Shown here piece after piece: positions 1-7,517 of a DNA stretch of 15,904 bases; position 1 is the stretch's first letter; every line of letters starts with the position of its first letter. The stretch is from an uncultured Bacteroidales bacterium (GTDB taxonomy: Bacteria; Bacteroidota; Bacteroidia; Bacteroidales; Muribaculaceae). The notes below the pieces were generated by a model. It made no database searches. It was not told where the DNA came from and saw only the letters and a list, made by a program, of their open reading frames with translations. Location of the stretch: assembly GCA_947177325.1 (NCBI GenBank), contig CAMWUH010000020.1:1-15904 (forward strand), in the 5' to 3' direction. The translations under genes were made by a program, and so were the position numbers.

Positions 1-1
1 G

Positions 2-106
2 TTTGGCATAAACGTCGCTGCTGCGCAGCTCAATGTGAAGATAAATTCTTTACTCGGTTTTATAACATTTCAACCGACTTTCGCGACTGACCCGGAATTA
101 GTGTAG
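2..106 (+). CDS. Possible 3' end of an unknown gene (partial)
   Basis: Reading frame 2 is open from the window edge for 34 codons and stops at a TAG formed by the first GTGTAGC unit of the tandem repeat. The translation (starting FGINVAAAQLNVKINSLLGF) has a natural, mixed hydrophobic composition, but I recognise no family. Frame 1 is also open, to position 90, while the minus frames are closed, which slightly favours a plus-strand gene converging on gdhA. The stretch is too short to be sure it is coding; it could equally be intergenic DNA. Confidence 0.25.
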   Translation, partial: FGINVAAAQLNVKINSLLGFITFQPTFATDPELV

Positions 107-219
107 CAGTAGCACTGCCCGTGTAGCAGTGTAGCACGTGTAGCAGTAGCACTACCCGTGTAGCGTGTAGCACGTGTAGCAGTAGCACTACCCGTGTAGC
201 GTGTAGCATGTGTAGCACC
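101..219. repeat. Tandem minisatellite of GTGTAGC units, 36-37 base period
   Basis: The stretch holds 13 copies of GTAGC, mostly as GTGTAGC or AGTAGC, arranged in a higher-order unit. Positions 138-173 and 174-209 are two 36-base copies that differ only at the last base. Positions 101-137 are a 37-base variant with two differences, and 210-219 begins a fourth copy. The repeat lies downstream of the gdhA terminator, in DNA without a convincing gene. The same TGTAGCA core recurs inside comEC at 10891-10926. Function unknown; slippage or unequal recombination could explain the expansion. Confidence 0.9.
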
Positions 220-309
220 GCAGGGGGCAACAACGGATTATGGCAGTTGCAACAGGCCCCGACCGCACTTCCGTAATGTTGGCTACATCAGCTTTTGCCG
301 GGCAACTTC

Positions 310-344
310 AAAAAAAAACGCAGGGCCCGATGAGGAGCCTTGCG
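310..344 (-). terminator. Rho-independent terminator of gdhA
   Basis: On the minus strand, 27 bases past the gdhA stop, CGCA and GGC arms (with one A/C mismatch) pair with GCC and TGCG around a short loop. A run of nine T follows, seen as A at 310-318 on the plus strand. Stem, loop and U-tract all have the expected order for minus-strand transcription. Confidence 0.8.
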
Positions 345-371
345 CTTTATGCGATAGTGGAAAAAGTCAGT

Positions 372-1709
372 TTAGAGGATACCTTGGGCCATCATGGCGC
401 GGGCCACTTTCATGAAGCCTGCAACGTTAGCACCTTTGACATAGTTAACGTAGCCGTCGGCTTCTTTACCGAAGAGGGTGCACTGACGGTGGATTTCAGC
501 CATGATTGATTTGAGTTTTTCATCAACTTCGGCTGCGCTCCATGAAAGTTTCTGTGAGTTCTGAGCCATTTCCAAGCCTGAAACTGACACACCGCCTGCA
601 TTTGCAGCTTTGCCGGGTGCGTAAAGAATCTTGGCGGCGAGGAATTCTTTGATAGCCTCGGGAGTGGAGGGCATGTTGGCACCTTCGCTCACTGCGAAGC
701 AACCGCCTGCAAGCAGCGCGCGAGCCTCTTCGCCGTTAAGTTCGTTTTGAGTGGCTGAGGGGAGAGCGATGTCGCATTGAACCTTGGTCCAGGGGCGTTC
801 GCCGGGATAGTAGGGAAGATTGTATTCTTCAGCAAACTCTTTGATACGGCCGCGATAGATGTTTTTGAGCTCAAACACGAAGTTGAGTTGCTCCTGTGTG
901 ATACCGTCGGGGATGATTACTGTACCGTCGGAGTCAGAGAGCGAAACCACTTTGGCGCCCAATTGGAGGAGCTTTTCAGCGGTGTAGGTGGCCACATTGC
1001 CTGAGCCTGAGATAGCCACGCGCTTGTCTTTGATGTCGATGCCTTTGGTGGCGAGCATATTGAGAAGGAAGTAAACGTTGCCGTAACCGGTAGCTTCGGG
1101 GCGAATGAGCGAGCCGCCAAATTCGAGGCCTTTGCCGGTGAATGTACCGGTGTTTTCGCGAGCCATCTTCTTGTACATACCATACATATAGCCCACTTCA
1201 CGACCGCCTACGCCGATATCGCCGGCAGGCACGTCGGTATCAGCGCCGATGTAGCGCCACAGTTCCTGAATGAAAGCCTGGCAGAAGCGCATCACTTCCA
1301 TATCGCTCTTGCCACGGGGAGAGAAGTCAGAACCGCCCTTGGCGCCACCCATTGCGAGCGTTGTCAGCGAGTTTTTGAAAGTCTGCTCAAAGGCGAGGAA
1401 TTTCAAGATTGACTGGTTAACCGAAGAGTGGAAACGGATACCTCCTTTGTAGGGGCCGATAGCGTTGGAGTGCTGGATGCGATAGCCCATGTTGTTGCGC
1501 ACGTTGCCTTTATCGTCGACCCAGCTAACGCGGAATGAGTAGATGCGATCAGGGATGCAAAGGCGCTCAATGAGATTATATTTTTCAAATTCGGGATGCT
1601 CGTTGTAGGTGTCCTCGATAGTGGTCAACACCTCTTCAACGGCCTGGAGATACTCGGGTTCGTTAGGGAAACGACGACGCAAATCGTCGAGCACTTCGGT
1701 TGCTTTCAT
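372..1709 (-). CDS. gdhA: NADP-type glutamate dehydrogenase
   Basis: The 445-residue product catalyses reductive amination of 2-oxoglutarate to glutamate, the main ammonia-assimilating step in many Bacteroidales; it is cytoplasmic and hexameric in this family. The N-terminal substrate domain has the glycine-rich GGAKGG motif at residues 121-126. Lysines 88, 112 and 124 and Asp164 (in PAGDIGVGGRE) match the substrate and catalytic residues known in the Clostridium symbiosum enzyme with a one-residue shift. The Rossmann motif GSGNVA sits at 235-240. Length is full for the hexameric class, and the ATG is the natural start. A promoter lies about 50 bases upstream and a terminator follows, so it is probably transcribed alone. 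NADP preference is assumed from the family, not read from the sequence. Confidence 0.97.
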   Translation of the reverse strand: MKATEVLDDLRRRFPNEPEYLQAVEEVLTTIEDTYNEHPEFEKYNLIERLCIPDRIYSFRVSWVDDKGNVRNNMGYRIQHSNAIGPYKGGIRFHSSVNQSILKFLAFEQTFKNSLTTLAMGGAKGGSDFSPRGKSDMEVMRFCQAFIQELWRYIGADTDVPAGDIGVGGREVGYMYGMYKKMARENTGTFTGKGLEFGGSLIRPEATGYGNVYFLLNMLATKGIDIKDKRVAISGSGNVATYTAEKLLQLGAKVVSLSDSDGTVIIPDGITQEQLNFVFELKNIYRGRIKEFAEEYNLPYYPGERPWTKVQCDIALPSATQNELNGEEARALLAGGCFAVSEGANMPSTPEAIKEFLAAKILYAPGKAANAGGVSVSGLEMAQNSQKLSWSAAEVDEKLKSIMAEIHRQCTLFGKEADGYVNYVKGANVAGFMKVARAMMAQGIL

Positions 1710-1761
1710 AAACTTATGTTTAATATGATTTAATAATGAATGATTTCGTTTTTAACAGTTG

Positions 1762-1793
1762 CAAAGATAGCGATAAAATTTTGATAGTGCAAC
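1762..1793 (-). promoter_or_regulatory. Bacteroidetes-type promoter for gdhA
   Basis: On the minus strand GTTG (1790-1793), a 20-base spacer and TATCTTTG (1762-1769) match the Bacteroidetes -33/-7 pattern, TTTG then TAnnTTTG, with one mismatch in the -33 box. The predicted start of transcription leaves a leader of roughly 45 bases before the gdhA ATG. Confidence 0.7.
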
Positions 1794-1865
1794 AATTTGC
1801 TATCGGAAAATGAATTTTTATAGATTTTTGCATTTCAACGACCAACATTTCTGACGAGTGTCAAC

Positions 1866-1905
1866 AAAAAAAAGCCGCGTCAGTCAATCAAGTGGCTGAT
1901 GCGGC
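1866..1905 (-). terminator. Rho-independent terminator of the glutaminase-like gene
   Basis: A 12-base-pair stem (1874-1885 with 1894-1905, including G-T pairs) closes an 8-base loop. On the minus strand it is followed by eight T (A at 1866-1873). It lies about 65 bases past the stop of the glutaminase-like gene and upstream of the gdhA promoter, separating the two transcription units. Confidence 0.88.
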
Positions 1906-1971
1906 AATCGTGAGATAAATAACGATGTATCTAAAAAACTTTCAATCGTCGTTGTTAGGAGTGCGTGTGTG

Positions 1972-2907
1972 TTATTTAGTAGTGTCAATTTTCAGTGATG
2001 CACTTTGGAACACACTGATTTGCAATTCGTTCATTATTGACATGATGGCGTGGGCGGCCTTAACGGAAATGCCTTTGGCATTAACGGCAGGAGCGTAGGC
2101 AGCTATAGCCATCACGCCGGGATAGATGCCGAGCATCGAGCCGGCAAAGCTTGATTTGGCGGGAAGTCCGGCAAGCATGGCCCATGGAGCCGACATTTTA
2201 TGAGGGCCTTTGGCGGCCATCATGCCCACAATGCGCTCTGAGATAGAACCGTCGTAGCAAATTTGCTTGGTTGCGGGGTTGACGCCATCGGCTGCGATGG
2301 TAGCACCCATCATAGCCAGCTGCTCGGTTGAAGCTTTCATTGAGCGGGCGCGGTTGTAGAGGTCGATTGACACTTCGCCGTTGTCATAGAGGAAATATCC
2401 TGCTTTAGCCAAAGAGTCTTCAACGCCGGCTTCAGCAGCAGCTTTGTTGAGGCCTTCATAGAGCTTACGGTCGAGTAGAGGAGCCGAGCCCATGAGATTT
2501 ATCATTTGATTTTCAATGAAATTCCATTTTGAATCAGGGTCGCCCTGAGGTTGAATCATTGACACTGCGCGGATGCCTTTGTGGCCTTTAGGCAGCTTCT
2601 CCGCCGGTTTTGCGGCCGAACACTGACACGCGCATTGACCGGATTTCTTTACAATCTCTTGCGGGGCGTTTTGAGAGAGCAAAATGGATGCAACCGGAAT
2701 CTTCACGATAGCGCCCAGAGGAGCTTGAACTTTGGTGTCACCTTTGTTGATAGTAGTGCCATCGGCCAAGGTTACGGTTATGCCGAAGGCTTTAGGGTCA
2801 ACATCATCGAGTCGGGAGTCAATCTCCCCCTCGTTGAGCGATTTGAATTGCTCGTAGGCATGGTCAACAGCCTGCTCAAGCTCTGATAGTTTAATAATGC
2901 GTTCCAT
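1972..2907 (-). CDS. Glutaminase-family protein, probably catalytically degenerate
   Basis: The 311-residue protein aligns by eye along its whole length with serine-dependent beta-lactamase-fold glutaminases (GlsA), which convert glutamine to glutamate and ammonia. Family landmarks kept are GITV, DGTTINKGDT (49-58), SMIQPQGD (116-123), LYNRARS, the IAADGVNP segment and GLPAKS. The key catalytic motif is changed: the SxxK serine is Ala66 (codon at 2710-2712), while Lys69 remains. The usual NAGA segment before SMxQ is missing, and a stretch with a CACQC cluster (Cys92, 94, 96) occupies the region before it. The TGVGGG/SGVAGG loop reads SSFAGS. Other annotators would simply call this glutaminase. 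I infer a non-glutaminase or regulatory role, with inactivity likely but unproven. Its neighbour gdhA handles the product of a true glutaminase. No promoter of its own was recognised; readthrough from the porin gene is possible. Confidence 0.85.
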   Translation of the reverse strand: MERIIKLSELEQAVDHAYEQFKSLNEGEIDSRLDDVDPKAFGITVTLADGTTINKGDTKVQAPLGAIVKIPVASILLSQNAPQEIVKKSGQCACQCSAAKPAEKLPKGHKGIRAVSMIQPQGDPDSKWNFIENQMINLMGSAPLLDRKLYEGLNKAAAEAGVEDSLAKAGYFLYDNGEVSIDLYNRARSMKASTEQLAMMGATIAADGVNPATKQICYDGSISERIVGMMAAKGPHKMSAPWAMLAGLPAKSSFAGSMLGIYPGVMAIAAYAPAVNAKGISVKAAHAIMSIMNELQISVFQSASLKIDTTK

Positions 2908-2949
2908 AGTTTTAGAGTAAGTTTTTCTGTTTCTTTGACTCTAAAACAA

Positions 2950-2973
2950 CGGGCAACCTCGCATGGTTGCCCG
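2950..2973 (-). terminator. Hairpin terminator after the porin-like gene
   Basis: A perfect 9-base-pair stem (CGGGCAACC at 2950-2958 with GGTTGCCCG at 2965-2973) and 6-base loop lie about 70 bases past the porin stop. On the minus strand it is followed by GTTGTTTT, a weak U-tract. It may end the porin transcript or only attenuate it, letting some transcription pass into the glutaminase-like gene. Confidence 0.6.
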
Positions 2974-3040
2974 ATTTAATATCTTTTAATTCGATTTTGC
3001 AGTTGTTGGCTTCTCGGCTTCGAGTCAGCCTTAGACCCGG

Positions 3041-4342
3041 TTAGAAGGAGTATTTAACCATGAGCTCGATGCGGTTGGCGGTGGCTGACTGACCATCGGC
3101 TATTTTGTAGCGGCCGTGGATATATTCAATGCCTACCTGCAGCTCGTCGAGGGGATTGTAGAAAGCGTTGACGGCTGCATAGTTGCCGCGATGGAAGGCG
3201 TCGGGCCCAACTGTTTCGGTGCCGTAGAGACGAAGCATCGAATAGTTGGTTGAAACGAAAAAGTTAGGGAGCGGTTTGTATTTCAGGCCGCCAACGAAGC
3301 CGAATGAGGGTGTGGGGTTAAGGTGTCCGTCGGCAGAGGCCGCCGGGATAAGGTCGTAGGTCGACGACATGGTGCTTTCCATGTAAGAGGTAATGCCCCG
3401 GCCGTAGGTGGCTTGAGCTAAAGCCGTCAGTTGAGGCACAATCTTCACGACGCCCGAGAGTTGCACACCATAGCCGGTGGCAAAGCGATTGGAAGCAGTT
3501 GCGAGGTCGCGGTAAGAGAGGTTGCGAAGCATTGCTGAGGCGCGAATGTGGCTCTTGCCTCCGGCCCATTGATATTGAATGTAGGCAGGCAGGTCAGGAA
3601 CCCGCTGGCTGATGGCCTCGGTTTGCGGTCCGTAAGTGGCTCCGAAAGGAGGAAGCTCCGCTGCTATGCCCCACCCCAATCCGTTGGCGTAGTTGACACG
3701 ATATTGCAGTTGCATGGTCTTGTGGTCGACCTGCCCTACGGGGCCGTTATAGTCGATTGACGAGGGAGTTGCCATTACGTCCTGGAAGGTCGATATGGCC
3801 AAACCGGCTGTTACGTTGTGGAGGCGAATGTAGGCCTGGCGAAGCTTGAAGCCATAGTTCTGACCGGAGAAATCGGCATGCACATAGCCTGAGAGCACAC
3901 CTAAGCGGGTGTTGCGCAACAGGTGGAATACTAATGAGGAGCGGGTTGCATCGGCGCTGAAACGCTCGCGGCGAGCGGGATTGGCCGGCACGGCTATGTT
4001 CATCACGTTAAATCCATCGCTCTCCTGTGCTCCACCGAAGTCGTAACGAACCACGCCCTCAATCTGACCGCCAATACCGAAAATGGTATTACCTTGTTTG
4101 TCGAGCAGAAGGAAGCGAGGCGCCGAGGGGTCGTTGAATGTGTGGTTTGACTCGCTGTAAAGCTCATCGAGGAGCTCTTGGCGCACACCGTTTTCGCCAC
4201 CGGTGAGCACCACGGCATGGTCAGGCACTGCGGAATTGCCCGAAGGGAGAGCATTGGAGAGGGAGTCAGATTCGACCGCTTGGGCGCTTGCCACAATTGG
4301 GAGGGCAGCAATAACAGATGCAAAAAGTAGTGTTTTCTTCAT
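3041..4342 (-). CDS. Outer-membrane beta-barrel porin, DcaP-like
   Basis: The 433-residue protein starts with a clear signal peptide: MKK, a hydrophobic core to about residue 17, and a likely cut after ASA at residue 20. A low-complexity linker rich in Ser, Asn and Asp follows. From about residue 85 the sequence alternates polar and aromatic or aliphatic residues as in membrane beta-strands, and it ends in the aromatic VKYSF expected for outer-membrane insertion. The segment with IEGVVRYDFGG and ATRSSLVFHL resembles DcaP-type porins, known elsewhere as trimeric channels for small, often anionic, solutes. The exact substrate cannot be read. It lies behind the MFS transporter, separated by a terminator, so co-transcription is not needed, but a shared uptake role is plausible. 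Start: the only ATG that yields the complete signal peptide. Confidence 0.75.
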   Translation of the reverse strand: MKKTLLFASVIAALPIVASAQAVESDSLSNALPSGNSAVPDHAVVLTGGENGVRQELLDELYSESNHTFNDPSAPRFLLLDKQGNTIFGIGGQIEGVVRYDFGGAQESDGFNVMNIAVPANPARRERFSADATRSSLVFHLLRNTRLGVLSGYVHADFSGQNYGFKLRQAYIRLHNVTAGLAISTFQDVMATPSSIDYNGPVGQVDHKTMQLQYRVNYANGLGWGIAAELPPFGATYGPQTEAISQRVPDLPAYIQYQWAGGKSHIRASAMLRNLSYRDLATASNRFATGYGVQLSGVVKIVPQLTALAQATYGRGITSYMESTMSSTYDLIPAASADGHLNPTPSFGFVGGLKYKPLPNFFVSTNYSMLRLYGTETVGPDAFHRGNYAAVNAFYNPLDELQVGIEYIHGRYKIADGQSATANRIELMVKYSF

Positions 4343-4405
4343 AGTAAATTAGATAAATAGTTAAAACTTTATAACACTCTGAGAGTCCTTTTTGTTAACT
4401 CCGGC

Positions 4406-4448
4406 AAACAAAAAGAGCCGCTCGCGAGCTTGTCGGGAGCGACTCTTT
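4406..4448 (-). terminator. Rho-independent terminator of the MFS transporter gene
   Basis: AAAGAG and CGCTC (4412-4423) pair with GAGCG and CTCTTT (4437-4448) with one mismatch and a 13-base loop. On the minus strand the stem runs straight into TTTTTGTTTG. It lies 40 bases past the transporter stop and before the porin start. Confidence 0.88.
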
Positions 4449-4487
4449 ACTATAAGATTGTATCTTCGCTATGAGATCGGAGCGAAA

Positions 4488-6305
4488 TTATGCGTCGGCA
4501 ATTTCAGTCATGATTTCTTCTTCAGTGACGTTAACGCCCTGTTTCGAGCCTGATGTTTCTTTGACAATCCAAACGGCTAACGCACCAACAAGCAACAGGA
4601 TGCCGGAAACCACGAGCATAAAGGTGGTTTTGGGAGCACCGTTTTGGAGCATGGGAGCGAGACCGAGGATTGCACCACCAACCAATGCAGCCACGATTTG
4701 GGGCACGCAGATAGTGCAGTTAAACAAGCCCAGGTAAGCACCGATGTTGCCCCCGGAGAGTGCATTGGTCAAGATAGTGAAAGGCATAGCCAACATAGCG
4801 GCCCAAGCGCAACCTACAATGCCGTAAGACACGAGGAGCAACCATTGATTATCTACAAACCAGATTGAAGCGAAGCCGATTGCTCCGATAAGCAGGCTGA
4901 CTGAGTAAGCCACACGGCGGTTGCGGAAGCGAGGAAGCACGATAGCCCAAAGCACGGCCACGAGGCCTTGAACGGCGAGAAGAATACCATTCCAGTTACC
5001 TGCATCCTGATACTCTTTAGATTGAGCATTGAGGACGGTGTCATATTTCACCTCGATATCGGCAGCTGCGGCTGAAGGGAGGTCGGTAACCTCTTCTTTC
5101 TCATAAACGCCGTCGGCATTGAGTTTTGCAATGTGGGCTTGAGAGAGTTTATGCTCGGGAGTTACTTCTGACAGGGCGGTAATTACGGCCATATCCTGAG
5201 TGAGCACTACGGGCTCTCCGTCAACTATCACCTCAACGTTGGCAGCGGGCATGGCGGGAGCATTGCCGTTAACGTAAGCGAGCTCGCCCTTGGTGATGAT
5301 TGCCGAGCCATCAGCCAAAGTCACTTCGCCGGCTTCAACGCGCTCACCGTTGATCATCACGGCAGCAGTGGTCAATTGACCGTGGTCAACGATAACGGTT
5401 TCATCGGCAAAGACGTAGTTGTCGCCGAAAGACTCACCGTTGATAACAATGCTGCTGACCTTTTGGGTTGAGGGGGCGTGGAATGCACCGCCGGCAATAG
5501 CATCGGTTGAGTAGCTCCACATATAAAGGAATGCTGCCCAGCAGAAGAATTGAACCAAACCGACTGTCCAGAACACTTTAGGAGCTTTAGCCAGGAGTTT
5601 GAAAAGGTTGTCGCGTTTGCCTTTGGCATTTTCAGATGAGCCGTTATACATGGCATATTCGGCCGGCGGCATCTCTTTAACCTTGGCAAAGGTGTAGATA
5701 ACGCAGAGAACCAAAATCAATGCTCCGAGGTAGAATGCCCAGGTAACTGTGGGGGGAACCTGGCCTTCGGGAGCGGTGTTGGCAAGGAACAGAGCAAGGA
5801 TAATAGGTGCGATGTAACCTACCACAGAGCCTGCATTGCAGAGGAATGACTGGATTGAGTAGGCCAAGCCTTTTTGCTTTTCATTGACCATGTCGCCAAC
5901 GAGCATCTTAAATGGCTGCATAGCCATATTTATAGATGTGTCGAGGAGCATAAGCATCACCAGGCCGAAGATGATGGCCGATGAAACTGTCAGGCCAAGG
6001 CTGCCGGCATTGGGGAGGAAGCACATAACGACAACTGCGATTGCGGCGCCGAGAATGAGATAAGGGAGGCGACGGCCGAAGCGGTTCCAAGTGCGGTCAG
6101 AGGCAGTGCCGATGATAGGTTGAACGATAAGACCCATCAGCGGAGGGAGAATCCAGAAATAGCTCAAGTCGTGGGGGTCAGCGCCGATAGTTGAGAAAAT
6201 ACGGCTGACCTGCGAGCTTTGCAAGGCATAGGCGATTTGAACGCCGAAGAAACCGAAACTCAAGTTCCAAAGTTTCCAAAAGCCTAAGTCGGGTTTAGTC
6301 TTCAT
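4488..6305 (-). CDS. MFS sugar transporter (SLC45/GPH-like) with large insert
   Basis: The 605-residue inner-membrane protein has the twelve-helix plan of the major facilitator superfamily. The N-terminus (LGFWKLWNLSFGFFGVQIAYALQ), the loop SDRTWNRFGRRLPY after helix 2 (about 69-82) and the second-half segment FCWAAFLYMWSY (254-265) are typical of bacterial SLC45-like maltose/sucrose:cation symporters. The helix-7 to helix-8 loop is normally short, leading into GNWNGILLAVQG. Here residues 278-432 form an insert of about 150 residues, rich in short beta-like motifs (VINGE, MINGE, VDGE, YVNG). By the positive-inside rule this loop should face the periplasm, where it might bind sugar or a partner; that is inference. 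The C-terminus ends in an acidic tail. The gene follows nfo after 99 bases with no recognised promoter, and a strong terminator ends it. Substrate unknown. Confidence 0.88.
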   Translation of the reverse strand: MKTKPDLGFWKLWNLSFGFFGVQIAYALQSSQVSRIFSTIGADPHDLSYFWILPPLMGLIVQPIIGTASDRTWNRFGRRLPYLILGAAIAVVVMCFLPNAGSLGLTVSSAIIFGLVMLMLLDTSINMAMQPFKMLVGDMVNEKQKGLAYSIQSFLCNAGSVVGYIAPIILALFLANTAPEGQVPPTVTWAFYLGALILVLCVIYTFAKVKEMPPAEYAMYNGSSENAKGKRDNLFKLLAKAPKVFWTVGLVQFFCWAAFLYMWSYSTDAIAGGAFHAPSTQKVSSIVINGESFGDNYVFADETVIVDHGQLTTAAVMINGERVEAGEVTLADGSAIITKGELAYVNGNAPAMPAANVEVIVDGEPVVLTQDMAVITALSEVTPEHKLSQAHIAKLNADGVYEKEEVTDLPSAAAADIEVKYDTVLNAQSKEYQDAGNWNGILLAVQGLVAVLWAIVLPRFRNRRVAYSVSLLIGAIGFASIWFVDNQWLLLVSYGIVGCAWAAMLAMPFTILTNALSGGNIGAYLGLFNCTICVPQIVAALVGGAILGLAPMLQNGAPKTTFMLVVSGILLLVGALAVWIVKETSGSKQGVNVTEEEIMTEIADA

Positions 6306-6404
6306 GACAATTGATAAGGATTTAGTTTATGTTGTTAGTATTTTATTTTTGTTGGATAGTGATGGAGAAAGTCGGTTATTGAATAGAGGCTGAAATCTGC
6401 GGGG

Positions 6405-7253
6405 TCAGCTTTGCGAGGCCCACTGCTTCAAGCGAGCAATCTCGTCGGCCCAAATCTCCTCGTTGGGAGTTTCGAGAATGAGAGGAATGTTGTCGAAACG
6501 CGGGTCGGCCATCAGCATTTTAAAGAAGCTGTCGCCGAGCGCTCCGCCACCGATTGACTCATGGCGGTCAACGCGCGAGCCTGCACCCTTTTTGGAGTCA
6601 TTGATGTGCATACCCTTGAGATATTTCCATCCGATGATGCGTTCAAAGTCGCGCCATGTGGCGTCATAGCCTTCGGGGGTAGAGAGGTCGTAGCCTGCTG
6701 CGAGGGTGTGGCAGGTATCGATGCAAACGCCTACACGGCTCTTGTCCTCGACGCGGTCAATGATTGCTGCAATCTGAGCAAAGTCGTGACCGAGATTTGA
6801 GCCTTGCCCGGCTGTGTTTTCAATCACAGCGGTAACTCCGGTCGTTGATTCCAGCGCGCGATTGATTGAGTCGGCAATCAGAGCAAGGCAAAGGTCGGGG
6901 TCAATTTGGTTTAGATGACTTCCGGGATGAAAGTTGAGCATGGTCAGTCCCAGCTGCTCGCAACGTTTCAGCTCGTCAAGGAACGCCTCGCGCGACATAG
7001 CCAACTTCTCAGGCTCGGGCGAGCCGAGGTTAATCAGATAGGAGTCGTGAGGCAGAATTCGGTCAGGGGTAAAGCCGTATTTCTCACATTCAGCCTTGAA
7101 TGCCTCGGCGGCAGCATCGGTGATCGGTTTTGACTTCCATCGCGATGGGTTGCGGGTGAAGAGGGCAAATGCCTCGGCTCCAATCAAATGAGCATTGACC
7201 GGAGCGTTTTGAACGCCGTTTGACGTTGAGACGTGTGCGCCTATATATTTCAT
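6405..7253 (-). CDS. nfo: Deoxyribonuclease IV (AP endonuclease)
   Basis: The 282-residue cytoplasmic enzyme cuts DNA 5' of abasic sites in base-excision repair. All nine metal ligands of the E. coli trinuclear zinc site appear at identical positions: His69, His109, Glu145, Asp179, His182, His216, Asp229, His231 and Glu261. Signature segments are NFHPGSH, ENTAGQGSNLG, CIDTCHTLAAGYD and HINDSK. I start it at MKYIGAHVST, the normal family start. The open frame extends 36 codons further upstream, but that extension runs back to the predicted -7 box and encodes a non-conserved hydrophobic stretch. It is transcribed divergently from aroE. Confidence 0.97.
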   Translation of the reverse strand: MKYIGAHVSTSNGVQNAPVNAHLIGAEAFALFTRNPSRWKSKPITDAAAEAFKAECEKYGFTPDRILPHDSYLINLGSPEPEKLAMSREAFLDELKRCEQLGLTMLNFHPGSHLNQIDPDLCLALIADSINRALESTTGVTAVIENTAGQGSNLGHDFAQIAAIIDRVEDKSRVGVCIDTCHTLAAGYDLSTPEGYDATWRDFERIIGWKYLKGMHINDSKKGAGSRVDRHESIGGGALGDSFFKMLMADPRFDNIPLILETPNEEIWADEIARLKQWASQS

Positions 7254-7349
7254 TACTATTGTTCTTTGAAGATAGACAATCAAACTAAGAGCGAAGTGCT
7301 CGGCCAAAAAAAAAAGCGATAATGTGCCGTTAATAACCCGCTCAATCAA

Positions 7350-7357
7350 CAAAGTTA
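7350..7357 (-). promoter_or_regulatory. Putative -7 box of the nfo promoter
   Basis: TAACTTTG on the minus strand matches TAnnTTTG exactly, about 97 bases before the nfo ATG. The -33 partner is unclear: the nearest TTTG (7382-7385) is 24 bases away rather than 19-20. The identical box serves the acyltransferase gene at 14427-14434. Confidence 0.45.
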
Positions 7358-7396
7358 GCAATTATTATTCAATTACAGCGCCAAAAAGCCTATTTT

Positions 7397-7428
7397 TTTG
7401 CTTTTTCAGCAATGAATGACTAAATTTG
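7397..7428 (+). promoter_or_regulatory. Bacteroidetes-type promoter for the aroE operon
   Basis: TTTG (7397-7400), a 20-base spacer and TAAATTTG (7421-7428) match the Bacteroidetes -33/-7 consensus without mismatch. The predicted transcript begins near 7435, so the aroE ATG at 7518 has a leader of about 80 bases. The longer open frame starting at 7416 would begin inside the promoter and can be discounted. Confidence 0.82.
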
Positions 7429-7517
7429 TGGCCGCAAACGCACCGAGCGTCAGCTCCGAAAGTCACGCTTCGCTCCTCTGCCCGCTTTGCCTTGTCTATT
7501 ATTTCACTCTCTTACTT

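Noticed and set aside
101..219. CRISPR-like array
   Set aside because: The units are contiguous tandem repeats of GTGTAGC with no unique spacers between conserved repeats, and no cas genes are near.
240..509. 89-codon plus-strand open frame across the gdhA terminator
   Set aside because: More than half of it is antisense to the 3' end of gdhA, it crosses the terminator hairpin, and it has no recognisable domain.
7254..7361. 36-codon N-terminal extension of nfo
   Set aside because: Family conservation and all metal-ligand numbering start at the ATG at 7253; the extension overlaps the predicted -7 box.
7416..7517. 34-codon N-terminal extension of aroE
   Set aside because: Its ATG lies between the -33 and -7 boxes of a perfect promoter, so it would not be in the transcript.
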